Positions 6,890 to 14,356 of a stretch of 62,974 bases of DNA are shown one piece after another (positions within the stretch are counted from its first letter, which is position 1; each line of letters starts with the position of its first letter). Where the stretch lies: the NCBI GenBank assembly GCA_029260515.1, contig JAJDDC010000049.1:1-62974 (forward strand), written 5' to 3'. This DNA is from Phycisphaerales bacterium. Lineage in GTDB: Bacteria; Planctomycetota; Phycisphaerae; Phycisphaerales; UBA1924. Under the pieces are notes generated by a model. The model was not told the DNA's origin. It saw only the letters and a program-made list of their open reading frames with translations, and made no database searches. The position numbers and the translations under genes were made by a program.

Positions 6890-7312
6890 ATGGACCTTGA
6901 AATTAGATTCTCTCTCGACTCCGACGCGTTCTACGATGACACCGGATACGAGGTCGCGCGAATCCTTGCCGACCTTGCGAAGCGCTTTGATGTCGCAGGC
7001 GGCATCCCGTCCGAAATTCTCGACGGCGATGCTATCGTCCGCGACGTTAACGGCAACACCATCGGATCGGTCCTGATGTCCGGTTACCGCGGCGCCCCGG
7101 ACTACGAAGACGCCAAGACGCTCGGATGGCTGCGAGCCAAGTCGATGGGCTTCTCGGAGCTCTTCGAACATGTCGCCGAAGACCTGGCGGAAACCTACCA
7201 GACGAACGCCGAGCGCTACGCCGAAGACATCAGGATGTACGGTACCGACCCGGACGAAGCAGCCGACGCCGCCGAGCGCGAGCGCGACTATCGAAAGGAA
7301 AACGAAGAATGA
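6890..7312 (+). CDS. hypothetical acidic protein (140 aa)
   Basis: Strongly acidic, largely helical protein (D-L-A-E-T-Y, A-A-D-A-A-E-R-E-R-D-Y near the C-terminus). ATG 6890 is preceded by AAAGGAGCAAAGCG, a variant of the local start module. Coupled to the next gene by ATGA. Not recognised. Confidence 0.65.
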   Translation: MDLEIRFSLDSDAFYDDTGYEVARILADLAKRFDVAGGIPSEILDGDAIVRDVNGNTIGSVLMSGYRGAPDYEDAKTLGWLRAKSMGFSELFEHVAEDLAETYQTNAERYAEDIRMYGTDPDEAADAAERERDYRKENEE

Positions 7313-7449
7313 CATGGAAAGAATTCAAGGCTGCCGTAGAGGCTCAAGGTCTCGGCGACGATACCGAGGTTAGATGGATCGATGTCGGCAGCGGTTCCGA
7401 CATCACGGTTGAGGTCGACGAAGATGGCGAGGCCACCATCTGCGGATAA
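7309..7449 (+). CDS. hypothetical small protein (46 aa)
   Basis: A 46-aa protein beginning M-T-W-K-E-F and ending in an acidic strand (I-T-V-E-V-D-E-D-G). It starts inside the previous stop (ATGA), and the extension to 7126 is out of frame with that gene. The pattern resembles short phage proteins of unknown function that pair with a larger partner. A strong hairpin follows. Confidence 0.55.
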   Translation: MTWKEFKAAVEAQGLGDDTEVRWIDVGSGSDITVEVDEDGEATICG

Positions 7450-7465
7450 CTCCCTGTCTCTCCAA

Positions 7466-7501
7466 ACTCCCCCGGCGTTTTACGCCCCGCGCCGGGGGAG
7501 T
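7466..7501. terminator. 12-bp perfect inverted repeat
   Basis: ACTCCCCCGGCG (7466-7477) pairs perfectly with 7490-7501 around a 12-nt loop. No long T run follows, so termination would be partial or factor-dependent. It separates the first block of early genes from the next. Confidence 0.65.
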
Positions 7502-7583
7502 CCTTACGATTGATCCCGCTGCCCCCTCGCTTGGTTGCTCCTGGGCTTGGGGGCGGCATTTTTCACACACACGGAGAACGACG

Positions 7584-7793
7584 ATGAAGAAGTACAGTTT
7601 GAGACGTTCCGGCTCTTCTCAGTTTGTGACGTCGATTAACTTGGAAACTCCGGAGGTTTACTGGGCCGAAGGATGGAACAATCCCGACGCTTTGACGCTC
7701 CCGGCGGAGACCATCGCTATCGCCGCCGCCGCGGTCATTCAGGAGATTGACGGCTCGCACTGCGAGGTCGAAGAGATGGAGGTCGGGCTATGA
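7584..7793 (+). CDS. hypothetical protein (69 aa)
   Basis: Small acidic protein; the middle (P-E-V-Y-W-A-E-G-W) is aromatic and the C-terminus helical. ATG 7584 follows CGGAGAACGACG. Its stop overlaps the next start by 4 bp. Not recognised. Confidence 0.6.
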   Translation: MKKYSLRRSGSSQFVTSINLETPEVYWAEGWNNPDALTLPAETIAIAAAAVIQEIDGSHCEVEEMEVGL

Positions 7794-8149
7794 GTTCGGA
7801 GACAATCGGACGCTCGACGATACGCGACATCAGCGAGGCCGCGATGGCCGCGGGTCTCAAGTGTCCCGTACTCATTACTCAATCCGCCTGGGACGTCGCC
7901 ATTGAGCCCGACACGACCGGCAAGGCACAGCGAGATGAACGCGTTCACTTTCTCACTTCGGCGCTCTTCCTCGAGGTCTGCCGGACCTTCATCGAGACGG
8001 AAAAGGAAAACCCAGACGAAGAGGCCGCCCTTCCGAGCCGGTTCGGTTTTCAGTTCAGAGGCATCGACCTTGCTGTCGTTGTCGGCGTAACGCCACAGAA
8101 TGACGGGCTTCGCATGCTCGTCGGGAACCCGGAGACGGACGATGATTGA
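7790..8149 (+). CDS. hypothetical protein (119 aa)
   Basis: Soluble protein with a central helix (V-H-F-L-T-S-A-L-F-L-E-V) and a C-terminal strand pair (I-D-L-A-V-V-V-G-V). This is like small phage proteins of the DUF6573 type, but I cannot confirm that. ATGA coupling upstream, 8-bp overlap downstream. Confidence 0.6.
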   Translation: MSSETIGRSTIRDISEAAMAAGLKCPVLITQSAWDVAIEPDTTGKAQRDERVHFLTSALFLEVCRTFIETEKENPDEEAALPSRFGFQFRGIDLAVVVGVTPQNDGLRMLVGNPETDDD

Positions 8150-8375
8150 GGACCCAAGAAACAACACGACACCCGCGACGCTTCGCGATGTTCTGGCTGC
8201 CGCCTGGCTACTGAGAAGCCACAAGGGCGGCTCCAAAAAGGCTTGGTCCATCGGCGCCTACGAGTATGCGGATGAGGTCCTCGAGTACATGATCGCCGCT
8301 CGCAATGCCAACGTCACGGTTAGCGATTTCAAGGTCACGACTTACGACGAAGAGGGCAACGCCGATGCCGAATGA
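8142..8375 (+). CDS. hypothetical protein (77 aa)
   Basis: Mostly helical (L-R-D-V-L-A-A-A-W-L-L, Y-A-D-E-V-L-E-Y-M) with an acidic tail. I prefer ATG 8142 over the in-frame 8100 because of the ACGGACG spacing and the short overlap with the upstream stop. Overlaps the next start by 11 bp. Not recognised. Confidence 0.55.
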   Translation: MIEDPRNNTTPATLRDVLAAAWLLRSHKGGSKKAWSIGAYEYADEVLEYMIAARNANVTVSDFKVTTYDEEGNADAE

Positions 8376-8493
8376 GAAGGTCGATGTCGTCGAGGCAGGG
8401 AGACGGTTAGCTATTGTCGTCTTCGGAGCGCTCGGGAGTTTCCTTTCGATTTTCATCGGGCTGGCTTTGGCCCGCACATTTATGGGGTTTTGA
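8365..8493 (+). CDS. small single-pass membrane protein (42 aa)
   Basis: 42 aa with one hydrophobic segment (residues 14-36, I-V-V-F-G-A-L-G...I-G-L-A-L-A) after a charged N-terminus. It overlaps the preceding gene by 11 bp and ends 1 bp before the nuclease gene. Function unknown. Confidence 0.5.
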   Translation: MPNEKVDVVEAGRRLAIVVFGALGSFLSIFIGLALARTFMGF

Positions 8494-8494
8494 T

Positions 8495-9826
8495 ATGACA
8501 CAGACAGCAGAAACCGCCGCGCCCGTCGAAGAGCGTGAGCGACCCGACTACGACCACCCGTTTCGGATGAGCTCGCTGCCGCGGCTGCGGTACTGTCCGG
8601 GGTCCTTCCATCTCGCGCAGGCCGCCGGCCCACGAGTAGACACGCAGAGTGATGCAGCGGCCGAGGGTACGCAACTGCACGAGGTCTGCGCCAGGCTCCT
8701 CGAGTGGGACGGAGATCAGCCGAGAGAGCTCTACGACATCGACGCGCTCACGAAGGAGGGCGAATCGCTCGACGGCTCGCAGTACTGGGCCGTGACTCAA
8801 TGCCTGACTTGGGTCGACGACGAGGTCGAGCGCGCGAACGAGAAGTACGGCGTCGACCTATTGCCGTACATGGTCGAGGATGAGACATCGATTTTCCGCG
8901 ACGGCTCGACGCAGCTTCTCTCCAGGGGCACGGTTGACTACGCACTGATCGGTCGAACGCACGACGGCAAGACCATCATCATGGTGGTCGACTGGAAGTT
9001 CGGCCGCTCGTCGCTCGACCCGCAGGCCGCCACCATGCAGTTGCTCGGTTACTCCCTCGGCCTCATGCAGGCGCTGTCCGTCGAGGATCGCGAGGCGTGT
9101 ACGGTACTCGCGTGGATCAATCAGCCACGATGTGACGGGCTGTTCTCCGGGGTCTTCACGGGCGCGCAGTACGACGAGATGCTAAAGGTCGTCGTCGACA
9201 CAGTCGAGGCCGCGCAAGCCGCCGACGCGGCAATCAACCCGTGCCTCGCCGCGTGCCGCTACTGCCCGGCTATCGGTCACTGCCAGGCGGCGCAGGAGAT
9301 CCACAAGATCATCCCCAAGACGGTCGACCCGGTCGTGCTGATGGACAACGCGGCGCTGGCGAAATGCAAGGAGGCGCACAAGATTGAACAGGTCGGCGCC
9401 GCTGCCCTCGACACGGTCATCAAGTCTCGAATGGCTTCGCGCGCGGTTATTCCCGGATGGAAGCCACAGCAACGAAAGGGAAAGACGGTATTTAGCGACA
9501 ACAAGCGAGCCGCGCATCTCCTCGGCGACAAGGTCGCGACCGTCGACATGCTTCGCACGGGCGGCATCAAGCTCGGCGACATTCCGCTGGAGATGTTTGT
9601 CGACAGCAAGGTGACGCTCACTTTTCCCTGGCTCTTGGAGCATTCGGATATTCCGGTCTCGAAAATCCGCGATATGTACGTCGCCGCTAAAACCTCGGAG
9701 GAGAACCCCGAGAAGACGACGAAGAAGCAAGCGCTCGCTGACTTCGAAAGCGACCTTGAAGAAGCACTCAGAACCAGCGCGCCGACAACGGCTATCGTGC
9801 GCGACAACACGACGAAGGCGGACTGA
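8495..9826 (+). CDS. PD-(D/E)XK nuclease, DUF2800/Cas4-RecB type
   Basis: 443 aa. Begins with the DUF2800 signature S-S-L-P-R-L-R-Y-C-P-G-S (26-37) and E-G-T-Q-L-H (58-62). The nuclease core is G-T-V-D-Y-A (D148), V-V-D-W-K-F-G (D166, K168) and a Q near 182. C250, C254, C257 and C263 form a cluster like the iron-sulphur cysteines of Cas4/AddB. Such nucleases resect DNA ends and are normally paired with an annealing protein; the next gene, overlapping by one base, is Bet/RecT. Together they make a two-component phage recombination system. The ATG at 8495 has only a weak ribosome site; coupling to the 42-aa gene is likely. Confidence 0.85.
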   Translation: MTQTAETAAPVEERERPDYDHPFRMSSLPRLRYCPGSFHLAQAAGPRVDTQSDAAAEGTQLHEVCARLLEWDGDQPRELYDIDALTKEGESLDGSQYWAVTQCLTWVDDEVERANEKYGVDLLPYMVEDETSIFRDGSTQLLSRGTVDYALIGRTHDGKTIIMVVDWKFGRSSLDPQAATMQLLGYSLGLMQALSVEDREACTVLAWINQPRCDGLFSGVFTGAQYDEMLKVVVDTVEAAQAADAAINPCLAACRYCPAIGHCQAAQEIHKIIPKTVDPVVLMDNAALAKCKEAHKIEQVGAAALDTVIKSRMASRAVIPGWKPQQRKGKTVFSDNKRAAHLLGDKVATVDMLRTGGIKLGDIPLEMFVDSKVTLTFPWLLEHSDIPVSKIRDMYVAAKTSEENPEKTTKKQALADFESDLEEALRTSAPTTAIVRDNTTKAD

Positions 9827-11097
9827 TGACCACGACAGAATTGACCCAAGCACCGGCGCCTTCCCTTGTCCGAGAGTTCGGCGAGAAGTACACGGTCGAC
9901 CCGAGGAAGGTTCTCGGGTTGCTCCGCGACACGGCCTTCAATCCCGGCAAGGACAAGCGAGGCGAGCCGAACCCGCCATTCACGGATAGCGAGGTCCAAG
10001 CCGCGCTGATCATCGCCAAGGCTCACGACCTGAATCCGTTCCTCAAGGAGATCTACCTCACTCGCACAAGGGGAAAGATCCTCACCATCGTTCCGATTGA
10101 CGGTTGGACGAACATTGCAAACCGCCACCCTCAGTACGACGGTTGCGAGTTCGAGGATATCGTCCACGAAAACATCGTCGTCGCGATCAAGTGCAAGGTC
10201 TACCGCAAGGACCGCAGCCACGCCACGGAGGTCACCGAGTACCTGAAAGAGTGTCACCGCGGAACGGGCCCGTGGAACGACTTCCCGGCGCGCATGCTGC
10301 GGCACAAGGCGTTCATTCAGGCTTGCCGGTACGCCTTCTCGCTCGGCGGCATTTACGACCCCGACGAAGCGGAGCGGATTGCGGATACTCAGATCGAAGC
10401 GCCGACCGCGATGACAATCGAAGGCTTGCCGAATCCTGGCGAGCGGGTGCTCCACGCGCCAGAGCTTGACGACGAGCCGAAGCTTAACAAGCTCACCCCG
10501 GAGGTCGTCGCAGAGTCGAGGCAACTCCTCGCCGACTCGAAGGCCGCAGTAGGGGAGAAGCCGGAGTCCATCGCCGACCTCGTCAAAGGCGCGGACCCTG
10601 GAGCCATCGCCCACACAACGCTAAGCGAAGAGGAACTCTCCGCCGCTTCCGCCAAGAAGCTCGCCGAAGAGAAGGAGGCGAGAGAGGCGCACAACAAGCG
10701 CCTTGACGAGCACCGCAAAAGCAGAGCTGATCGCGCAGCGAAAAGCCGAGCAGAGCAGGCCATGGCTACCGTGCCACCGGCTGGCGGCGGCGCGATGACA
10801 ACAGGCGCGAAGCCGGCAGAAGCCCCGGCCGCGAAACCCAAGCCCAAGAAGGCCGAGAACCCGACGATCCCAGCGATATTCCCCAAGCGCACGAAGAACC
10901 TCGAGGACATGCCTCGGGCCATGCTGGAGCTCTGGCTCGACAAGCTCGCGGAATGCTACAGGACGAACGGAAACGACCCAGTGGTGCGGTTGGCCGCTTT
11001 GTGCCCAAACGGCATCGGTTCACTCAGCGATAAGAACGCCGTCGCTATGGTCACCGTATTCGAGAGCGATGTGCGCAAGGTCGCGCTGCCGTTCTGA
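9826..11097 (+). CDS. bet: Bet/RecT-family single-strand annealing protein
   Basis: 423 aa. Residues 1-200 are a typical Bet domain: L-N-P-F-L-K-E-I-Y-L near 65-75, I-V-P-I-D-G-W, R-H-P-Q-Y-D-G, and the R-M-L-R-H-K-A-F-I-Q-A-C-R-Y helix near 165. It anneals complementary single strands made by the upstream nuclease. The C-terminal half is unusually long: a Lys/Glu/Ala-rich linker (220-320) and a folded tail (350-423) that may bind SSB or a partner. TGATG overlap with the nuclease gene ensures co-translation. Confidence 0.9.
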   Translation: MTTTELTQAPAPSLVREFGEKYTVDPRKVLGLLRDTAFNPGKDKRGEPNPPFTDSEVQAALIIAKAHDLNPFLKEIYLTRTRGKILTIVPIDGWTNIANRHPQYDGCEFEDIVHENIVVAIKCKVYRKDRSHATEVTEYLKECHRGTGPWNDFPARMLRHKAFIQACRYAFSLGGIYDPDEAERIADTQIEAPTAMTIEGLPNPGERVLHAPELDDEPKLNKLTPEVVAESRQLLADSKAAVGEKPESIADLVKGADPGAIAHTTLSEEELSAASAKKLAEEKEAREAHNKRLDEHRKSRADRAAKSRAEQAMATVPPAGGGAMTTGAKPAEAPAAKPKPKKAENPTIPAIFPKRTKNLEDMPRAMLELWLDKLAECYRTNGNDPVVRLAALCPNGIGSLSDKNAVAMVTVFESDVRKVALPF

Positions 11098-11105
11098 AAA
11101 AGGCC

Positions 11106-11134
11106 TTGACGAAACAACAAAGAGGAACAATGAT
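11106..11134 (+). promoter_or_regulatory. sigma70-like promoter of the Y RNA array
   Basis: TTGACG (11106-11111), 17-bp spacer, AATGAT (11129-11134). The expected start, 6-8 bases on, is 11141-11142, exactly the first base of the first Y RNA helix. Confidence 0.7.
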
Positions 11135-11141
11135 CTGGGCG

Positions 11142-11220
11142 CTGGTTGCGACGAGATGCTTTTCGGCGGTTATCTTCAATACGACAACCCGCCGAACGAT
11201 TACTTGCTCGCCTCGACTGG
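11142..11220 (+). ncRNA. Y RNA 1 (minimal, no tRNA-like module)
   Basis: Outer helix 11142-11155/11207-11220 (14 pairs, two mismatches). On its inner side lie ATGC (11156-11159) and CTTG (11203-11206), the junction found in all four RNAs. Inner helix CGGCGG/CCGCCG (11164-11169/11189-11194) closes a 19-nt loop that begins TTATCTT. The ends-paired layout with a conserved internal junction matches Y RNAs that bind Ro60 through the helix near their ends. No protein reading frame with a ribosome site lies here. Confidence 0.75.
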
Positions 11221-11231
11221 CCCCCACTCAT

Positions 11232-11373
11232 GGTGGAGTAGAGATGCCGAGATTGGTCGTTATCTATTTTTAATAGAGAGACCCTGGTTCGAATCCAGGC
11301 GCGAGTCGAAAGGCTCGCGTAGCTTAGTGGCAAAGCGCTTACTTCGACCGCTCACAACTTGCTCTTCTCTGCC
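11232..11373 (+). ncRNA. yrlA: Y RNA 2, YrlA type with permuted tRNA-like module
   Basis: Outer helix 11232-11243/11362-11373 (12 pairs, one U-U mismatch), junction ATGC...CTTG, inner helix GGTCG/CGACC (11255-11259/11345-11349) followed by TTATC. Inside is a tRNA core in permuted order. First comes the T arm CCTGG-TTCGAAT-CCAGG (11283-11299). Then an acceptor-like stem 11300-11307/11312-11319 is closed by a GAAA tetraloop. Then T8-A9 and the D arm GCTT-AGTGGCA-AAGC (11322-11336) follow. A small hairpin (11263-11277) precedes the T arm where a variable region would be; no clear anticodon-type stem. This is the topology of bacterial YrlA RNAs, which mimic tRNA. Confidence 0.9.
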
Positions 11374-11387
11374 TCCCTATAAGACTT

Positions 11388-11550
11388 GCAGTCGAGATGA
11401 ATCGTGGGCGTTACCATCCAAAAACCGGGGGTCGCAGGTTCGAGTCCTGCCCGAGAGGCCGAAGCGCGAGCTTGTGTAAGCCCTCTCGGTAGCTCAGTCG
11501 GTAGAGCACCGGTCAGTGTTGCCCTCGTACAACCTTGCTCGATTGCTTTT
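11388..11550 (+). ncRNA. yrlA: Y RNA 3, YrlA type with permuted tRNA-like module
   Basis: Outer helix GCAGTCGAG/CTCGATTGC (11388-11396/11538-11546) followed by TTTT, junction ATGA...CTTG, inner helix 11406-11414/11515-11524 region (GGGCG with TGCCC). tRNA core: anticodon-type stem ACCGG/CCGGT (11424-11428/11509-11513), variable GGGTC, T arm GCAGG-TTCGAGT-CCTGC (11434-11450). An 8-bp acceptor stem CCGAGAGG/CCTCTCGG (11451-11458/11482-11489) is closed by a 23-nt insert holding its own hairpin. Then T8-A9 and the D arm GCTC-AGTCGGTA-GAGC (11492-11507) follow. U8, A14, G15-C48, G18-G19, A21 and U54-U55-C56-A58 equivalents are all present, so a real tRNA-like elbow is expected. Confidence 0.92.
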
Positions 11551-11582
11551 GAAATCATCGTGCTCCACGATGTGTGTGTGTG

Positions 11583-11663
11583 AGGGCCAACCGGTATGCC
11601 CGTTGACGGTTATCTTTTGGTGATTTCCCCGTCGACTCCCTCACTTGACCGGCTGGCCCTTTT
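11583..11663 (+). ncRNA. Y RNA 4 (minimal, no tRNA-like module)
   Basis: Outer helix 11584-11595/11648-11659 (12 pairs, one A-C mismatch) followed by TTTT, junction ATGC...CTTG, inner helix GTTGACGG/CCGTCGAC (11602-11609/11629-11636) and a 19-nt loop starting TTATCTT. Its 3' strand CACTTGAC is the same as the 3' Ro60-binding strand of vertebrate Y RNAs as I remember them. It ends 33 bp before the Ro60 start codon, and the helix plus T run could also act as a terminator. Confidence 0.85.
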
Positions 11664-11695
11664 GATTCCCGCTGGCTCGACTTCAGGAGATCGAG

Positions 11696-13351
11696 ATGCA
11701 AGACCTCGGAAAGACCTTCAACCCCAAAGCCACCCCGCAGTCCAAGCCCATCCCCGGGCGCGAGGAAGATCAGTCCGTCAACAACGCCGGCGGCTACGTC
11801 TTCGAGGTGAGCGACTGGCAACGCCTCGAGCGCTTCCTCATCCTCGGCACCGAGGGCGGGACGTATTACTCGTCTGAGCCGGAGCTCACGTACGAGAACT
11901 CGGCGACACTCCTGCGATGCATCGCCAAGGACGAGCAAGAGGTTCTTCGAATCCTGCACTCATTCTCGGTCGAAGGGCGCACGCCACGGCAGAACGTTAC
12001 CCTCTTCTCGCTCGCGATGCTCGCCGCTCACGGTAGCAACGATGTCGGCTTTCGGAACACGATGGTTGCGAGCTTCCGGTCGGTCGTCCGCACCGGCTAC
12101 CAGCTCTTCATCTTCTGCAGGTACCTCAAGTCGCAGCGCGGGTTCAGTCGCTTCCACCGCCGACTCATCTCGCAGTGGTACACCGCGGCCGACCCGTCGT
12201 GGCTCGCCTACCAGATCGCCAAGTACCAGAGTCGAGAGGGCTGGAGCCACAAGGACGTCATCCTTCTGTCCCGCCCGAAGACCGAGAACCCGGTCATCAA
12301 CAAGCTCATCCGCTACGCCATCGGCAAGTGGGACGAGAAGTCTCCGCTGCCTGCGGTCCTCGCCGGCATGGAGTCGATCAAGCCGGAGGAGACGAAGCCT
12401 CTTCGGGTCGCCGCGGTCGTTCGGGAGAGCGGGCTGACGCACGAGATGGTCCCGAGTTACGCCAAGGCTTTTCCTGCTGTGTGGGAAGCGCTGGCGGACA
12501 AGATGCCGCTCGGCGCGTTGTTCCGCAACCTCGGCAACCTGTCGCACAAGGAGGTTCTGGCCCCGAGCAAGATCAAGCGCATTGCCGAAGTTGCCGGTCG
12601 ACTCAGTGACGAGGCCGCGATCAAGAAGGCTCGCGTTCACCCCGTCCAGGTACTCTCTGCAATCAAGGTCTACGGGCAGGGTCGCGGCGTGCGCGGGTCG
12701 CTGACCTGGGCGGTGGACGCCAAGATCTGCGGGGCGCTCGAAGACGCCTTCGACAAGTCGTTCAAGTCTATCGAGCCGACCGGGAAGCGGTTCCTCGTGG
12801 CGCTCGACGTCTCCGGCTCGATGTCTGCGCCAGTCGCAGGGTTGCCCGGTATCTCCTGCGCCGAAGGCTCCGCGGCGATGGCGCTGTCCTTCGTATACAC
12901 CGAGGAGAACGTCAGCGTTGTGTCCTTCTCTTGCGGCGGTCGGAGAGAGTACGGCTGGATGCACCGCAACGTCGCCAATCCGAACGACGGCCTCGAGCCC
13001 ATGCCGCTACATCGCAGGACCTCATTCACGCAAGCGATGGAAGAGGCCAGCCGGCGGAACTTCGGCGGAACGGACTGCGCGCTACCGATGCGCTACGCCA
13101 CGAAGCACGAGATCCCCGTTGACGTGTTCGTGGTTCTCACGGACTCCGAGACGTGGCACGGAACCATCCACCCATCACAGGCGCTCGAGGAGTACCGCAA
13201 CAAGTTCAACAAGAACGCCAAGCTCGTCGTGGTTGCGATGACGGCGAACAAGTTCTCGATTGCGGATCCGAAGGACCCCGGAATGCTCGATGTCGTTGGA
13301 TTCGATGCGAACGTGCCCAAAATAATCCAGAGCTTCGCGGCGAGCGAATGA
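11696..13351 (+). CDS. rsr: Ro60/Rsr ortholog (TROVE domain plus vWA)
   Basis: 551 aa, full length for the family. Residues 20-350 form the helical TROVE ring (Y-V-F-E-V-S-D-W-x3-E-R-F-L-I-L-G-T-E-G-G-T-Y-Y is the usual opening; T-R-x-N-V-T-L-F-like segments follow). Residues 360-551 are a von Willebrand A domain with an intact metal site: D371-x-S373-x-S375, T459 in G-G-T-D-C, D483 in L-T-D. Ro60 binds Y RNAs on the outer ring surface and single-stranded RNA ends in the central hole. In bacteria the Y RNA tethers Ro60 to polynucleotide phosphorylase and helps RNA decay or stress survival. ATG 11696 has AGGAG 7 bases upstream. The four Y RNAs lie directly in front on the same strand. Confidence 0.96.
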   Translation: MQDLGKTFNPKATPQSKPIPGREEDQSVNNAGGYVFEVSDWQRLERFLILGTEGGTYYSSEPELTYENSATLLRCIAKDEQEVLRILHSFSVEGRTPRQNVTLFSLAMLAAHGSNDVGFRNTMVASFRSVVRTGYQLFIFCRYLKSQRGFSRFHRRLISQWYTAADPSWLAYQIAKYQSREGWSHKDVILLSRPKTENPVINKLIRYAIGKWDEKSPLPAVLAGMESIKPEETKPLRVAAVVRESGLTHEMVPSYAKAFPAVWEALADKMPLGALFRNLGNLSHKEVLAPSKIKRIAEVAGRLSDEAAIKKARVHPVQVLSAIKVYGQGRGVRGSLTWAVDAKICGALEDAFDKSFKSIEPTGKRFLVALDVSGSMSAPVAGLPGISCAEGSAAMALSFVYTEENVSVVSFSCGGRREYGWMHRNVANPNDGLEPMPLHRRTSFTQAMEEASRRNFGGTDCALPMRYATKHEIPVDVFVVLTDSETWHGTIHPSQALEEYRNKFNKNAKLVVVAMTANKFSIADPKDPGMLDVVGFDANVPKIIQSFAASE

Positions 13352-13359
13352 GTTGACCG

Positions 13360-13668
13360 ATGACTGACGAGCCACTCGATGCCCAAGAGATCATCGACGA
13401 CCTGTCTCGGCGTTTGGAGCGCAGTGAGGACGAGAGAGCACGGCTGAAAGAAGCCGTCGATTCTTACTGTTCGTCGAACGCTGATCTTATCCACGCCAAC
13501 ATCGATTCGTTAAGGAACACGTACGAGGAAGGTCTTCTTCGGGCGAAGAGGTCCCTGGAAGTCGGCGCAACGATCTTCGCCCAATTGGAAATCGAAGCAG
13601 CTCTTTCCTTTCACCCGATGCACGCTGAGAGCTGGGGCGGCTGGCCGGAACAGGCGGCGAGCGAATGA
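13360..13668 (+). CDS. hypothetical coiled-coil protein (102 aa)
   Basis: Helical and acidic; residues 8-35 have heptad-like Leu spacing (D-D-L-S-R-R-L-E-R-S-E-D-E-R). The C-terminus (L-S-F-H-P-M-H-A-E-S-W-G-G) is aromatic. It starts 8 bp after the Ro60 stop and could be co-transcribed with it. Not recognised. Confidence 0.6.
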   Translation: MTDEPLDAQEIIDDLSRRLERSEDERARLKEAVDSYCSSNADLIHANIDSLRNTYEEGLLRAKRSLEVGATIFAQLEIEAALSFHPMHAESWGGWPEQAASE

Positions 13669-14123
13669 GCGAGAAGCGAAGAGCCAGTGAGTTCTACGTC
13701 CTTGTCCCTGGTGGCAAGCGCGTGCATCTCTCCGACCTCGAGAAGGGAGATATCGACAGCCTTGTCGACTTCACTCCGAGGGAGGGCTGGCTCTTCGCTC
13801 GCTCGCTCTCTCGTGTCGTGGAGAACCTTCTCGAAGAGCACTGTAGAGAGCGGATCGCGAATGCGAGCGAAGGTCTCGGGGAGGATTCGATTCCCGAGTT
13901 CGTCCTCGCCGACAAGCAGCTCCAGATCTACTTCCACAAGATCCAGCGGATAAGGGACGGATTCTGGGCTGACTTGCGTGGCTTCGGCCCGCAGCTTCGG
14001 CGAATCGCAGATGAGCTCGACGCGGTCGAGCCTGACGGATTGCTTGCAGAGGCTGCGATAAGGGCGGCGACCGCGGAGGTCGAGATGCGCCAGTTGATGA
14101 ACGGCGAAATCCCAGAAACCTAA
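13665..14123 (+). CDS. hypothetical protein (152 aa)
   Basis: Soluble, largely helical protein with a short N-terminal beta segment (E-F-Y-V-L-V-P-G-G-K-R-V). ATGA overlap with the preceding gene. No motif recognised. Confidence 0.6.
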   Translation: MSEKRRASEFYVLVPGGKRVHLSDLEKGDIDSLVDFTPREGWLFARSLSRVVENLLEEHCRERIANASEGLGEDSIPEFVLADKQLQIYFHKIQRIRDGFWADLRGFGPQLRRIADELDAVEPDGLLAEAAIRAATAEVEMRQLMNGEIPET

Positions 14124-14134
14124 ACGAGGGGCCA

Positions 14135-14356
14135 GTGACGCAGATAGACGAGAACCGGCAGGCGAAGATTGACGAACTCGTCGACCTTCTCACCGAGGCG
14201 TGCGACCTCTTGGCGGAGGCTTGCATCGAGTTGCCGCCGAAGTTGAGGTCTTGGTACGCCAAGCGCTACCGTAACGGTGGAATCCGACGCAGCGTCGCGA
14301 AGGCGGAGTTGCGCCGAGAGATAAGGGAGGCCGCCGATGCCGAAGCGAACCTCTAA
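14135..14356 (+). CDS. hypothetical basic helical protein (73 aa)
   Basis: Starts with GTG at 14135 behind GAGGGGCCA. Helical throughout, with a Leu-rich N-terminal half (E-L-V-D-L-L-T-E-A-C-D-L-L) and a basic Tyr-Arg-rich centre. Overlaps the next gene by 20 bp. Not recognised. Confidence 0.5.
   Translation: MTQIDENRQAKIDELVDLLTEACDLLAEACIELPPKLRSWYAKRYRNGGIRRSVAKAELRREIREAADAEANL

Noticed and set aside
11283..11513. Two circularly permuted but functional tRNA genes
   Set aside because: The acceptor-like stems are closed hairpins, RNA 2 lacks an anticodon stem, and both modules sit inside Ro60-type Y RNA helices next to a Ro60 gene; YrlA RNA explains everything.
11098..11695. Permuted group I intron-exon arrangement making a circular tRNA
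   Set aside because: No group I core elements (P3-P7, guanosine site) in the available 70-180 nt flanks; the flanks pair as Y RNA stems instead.
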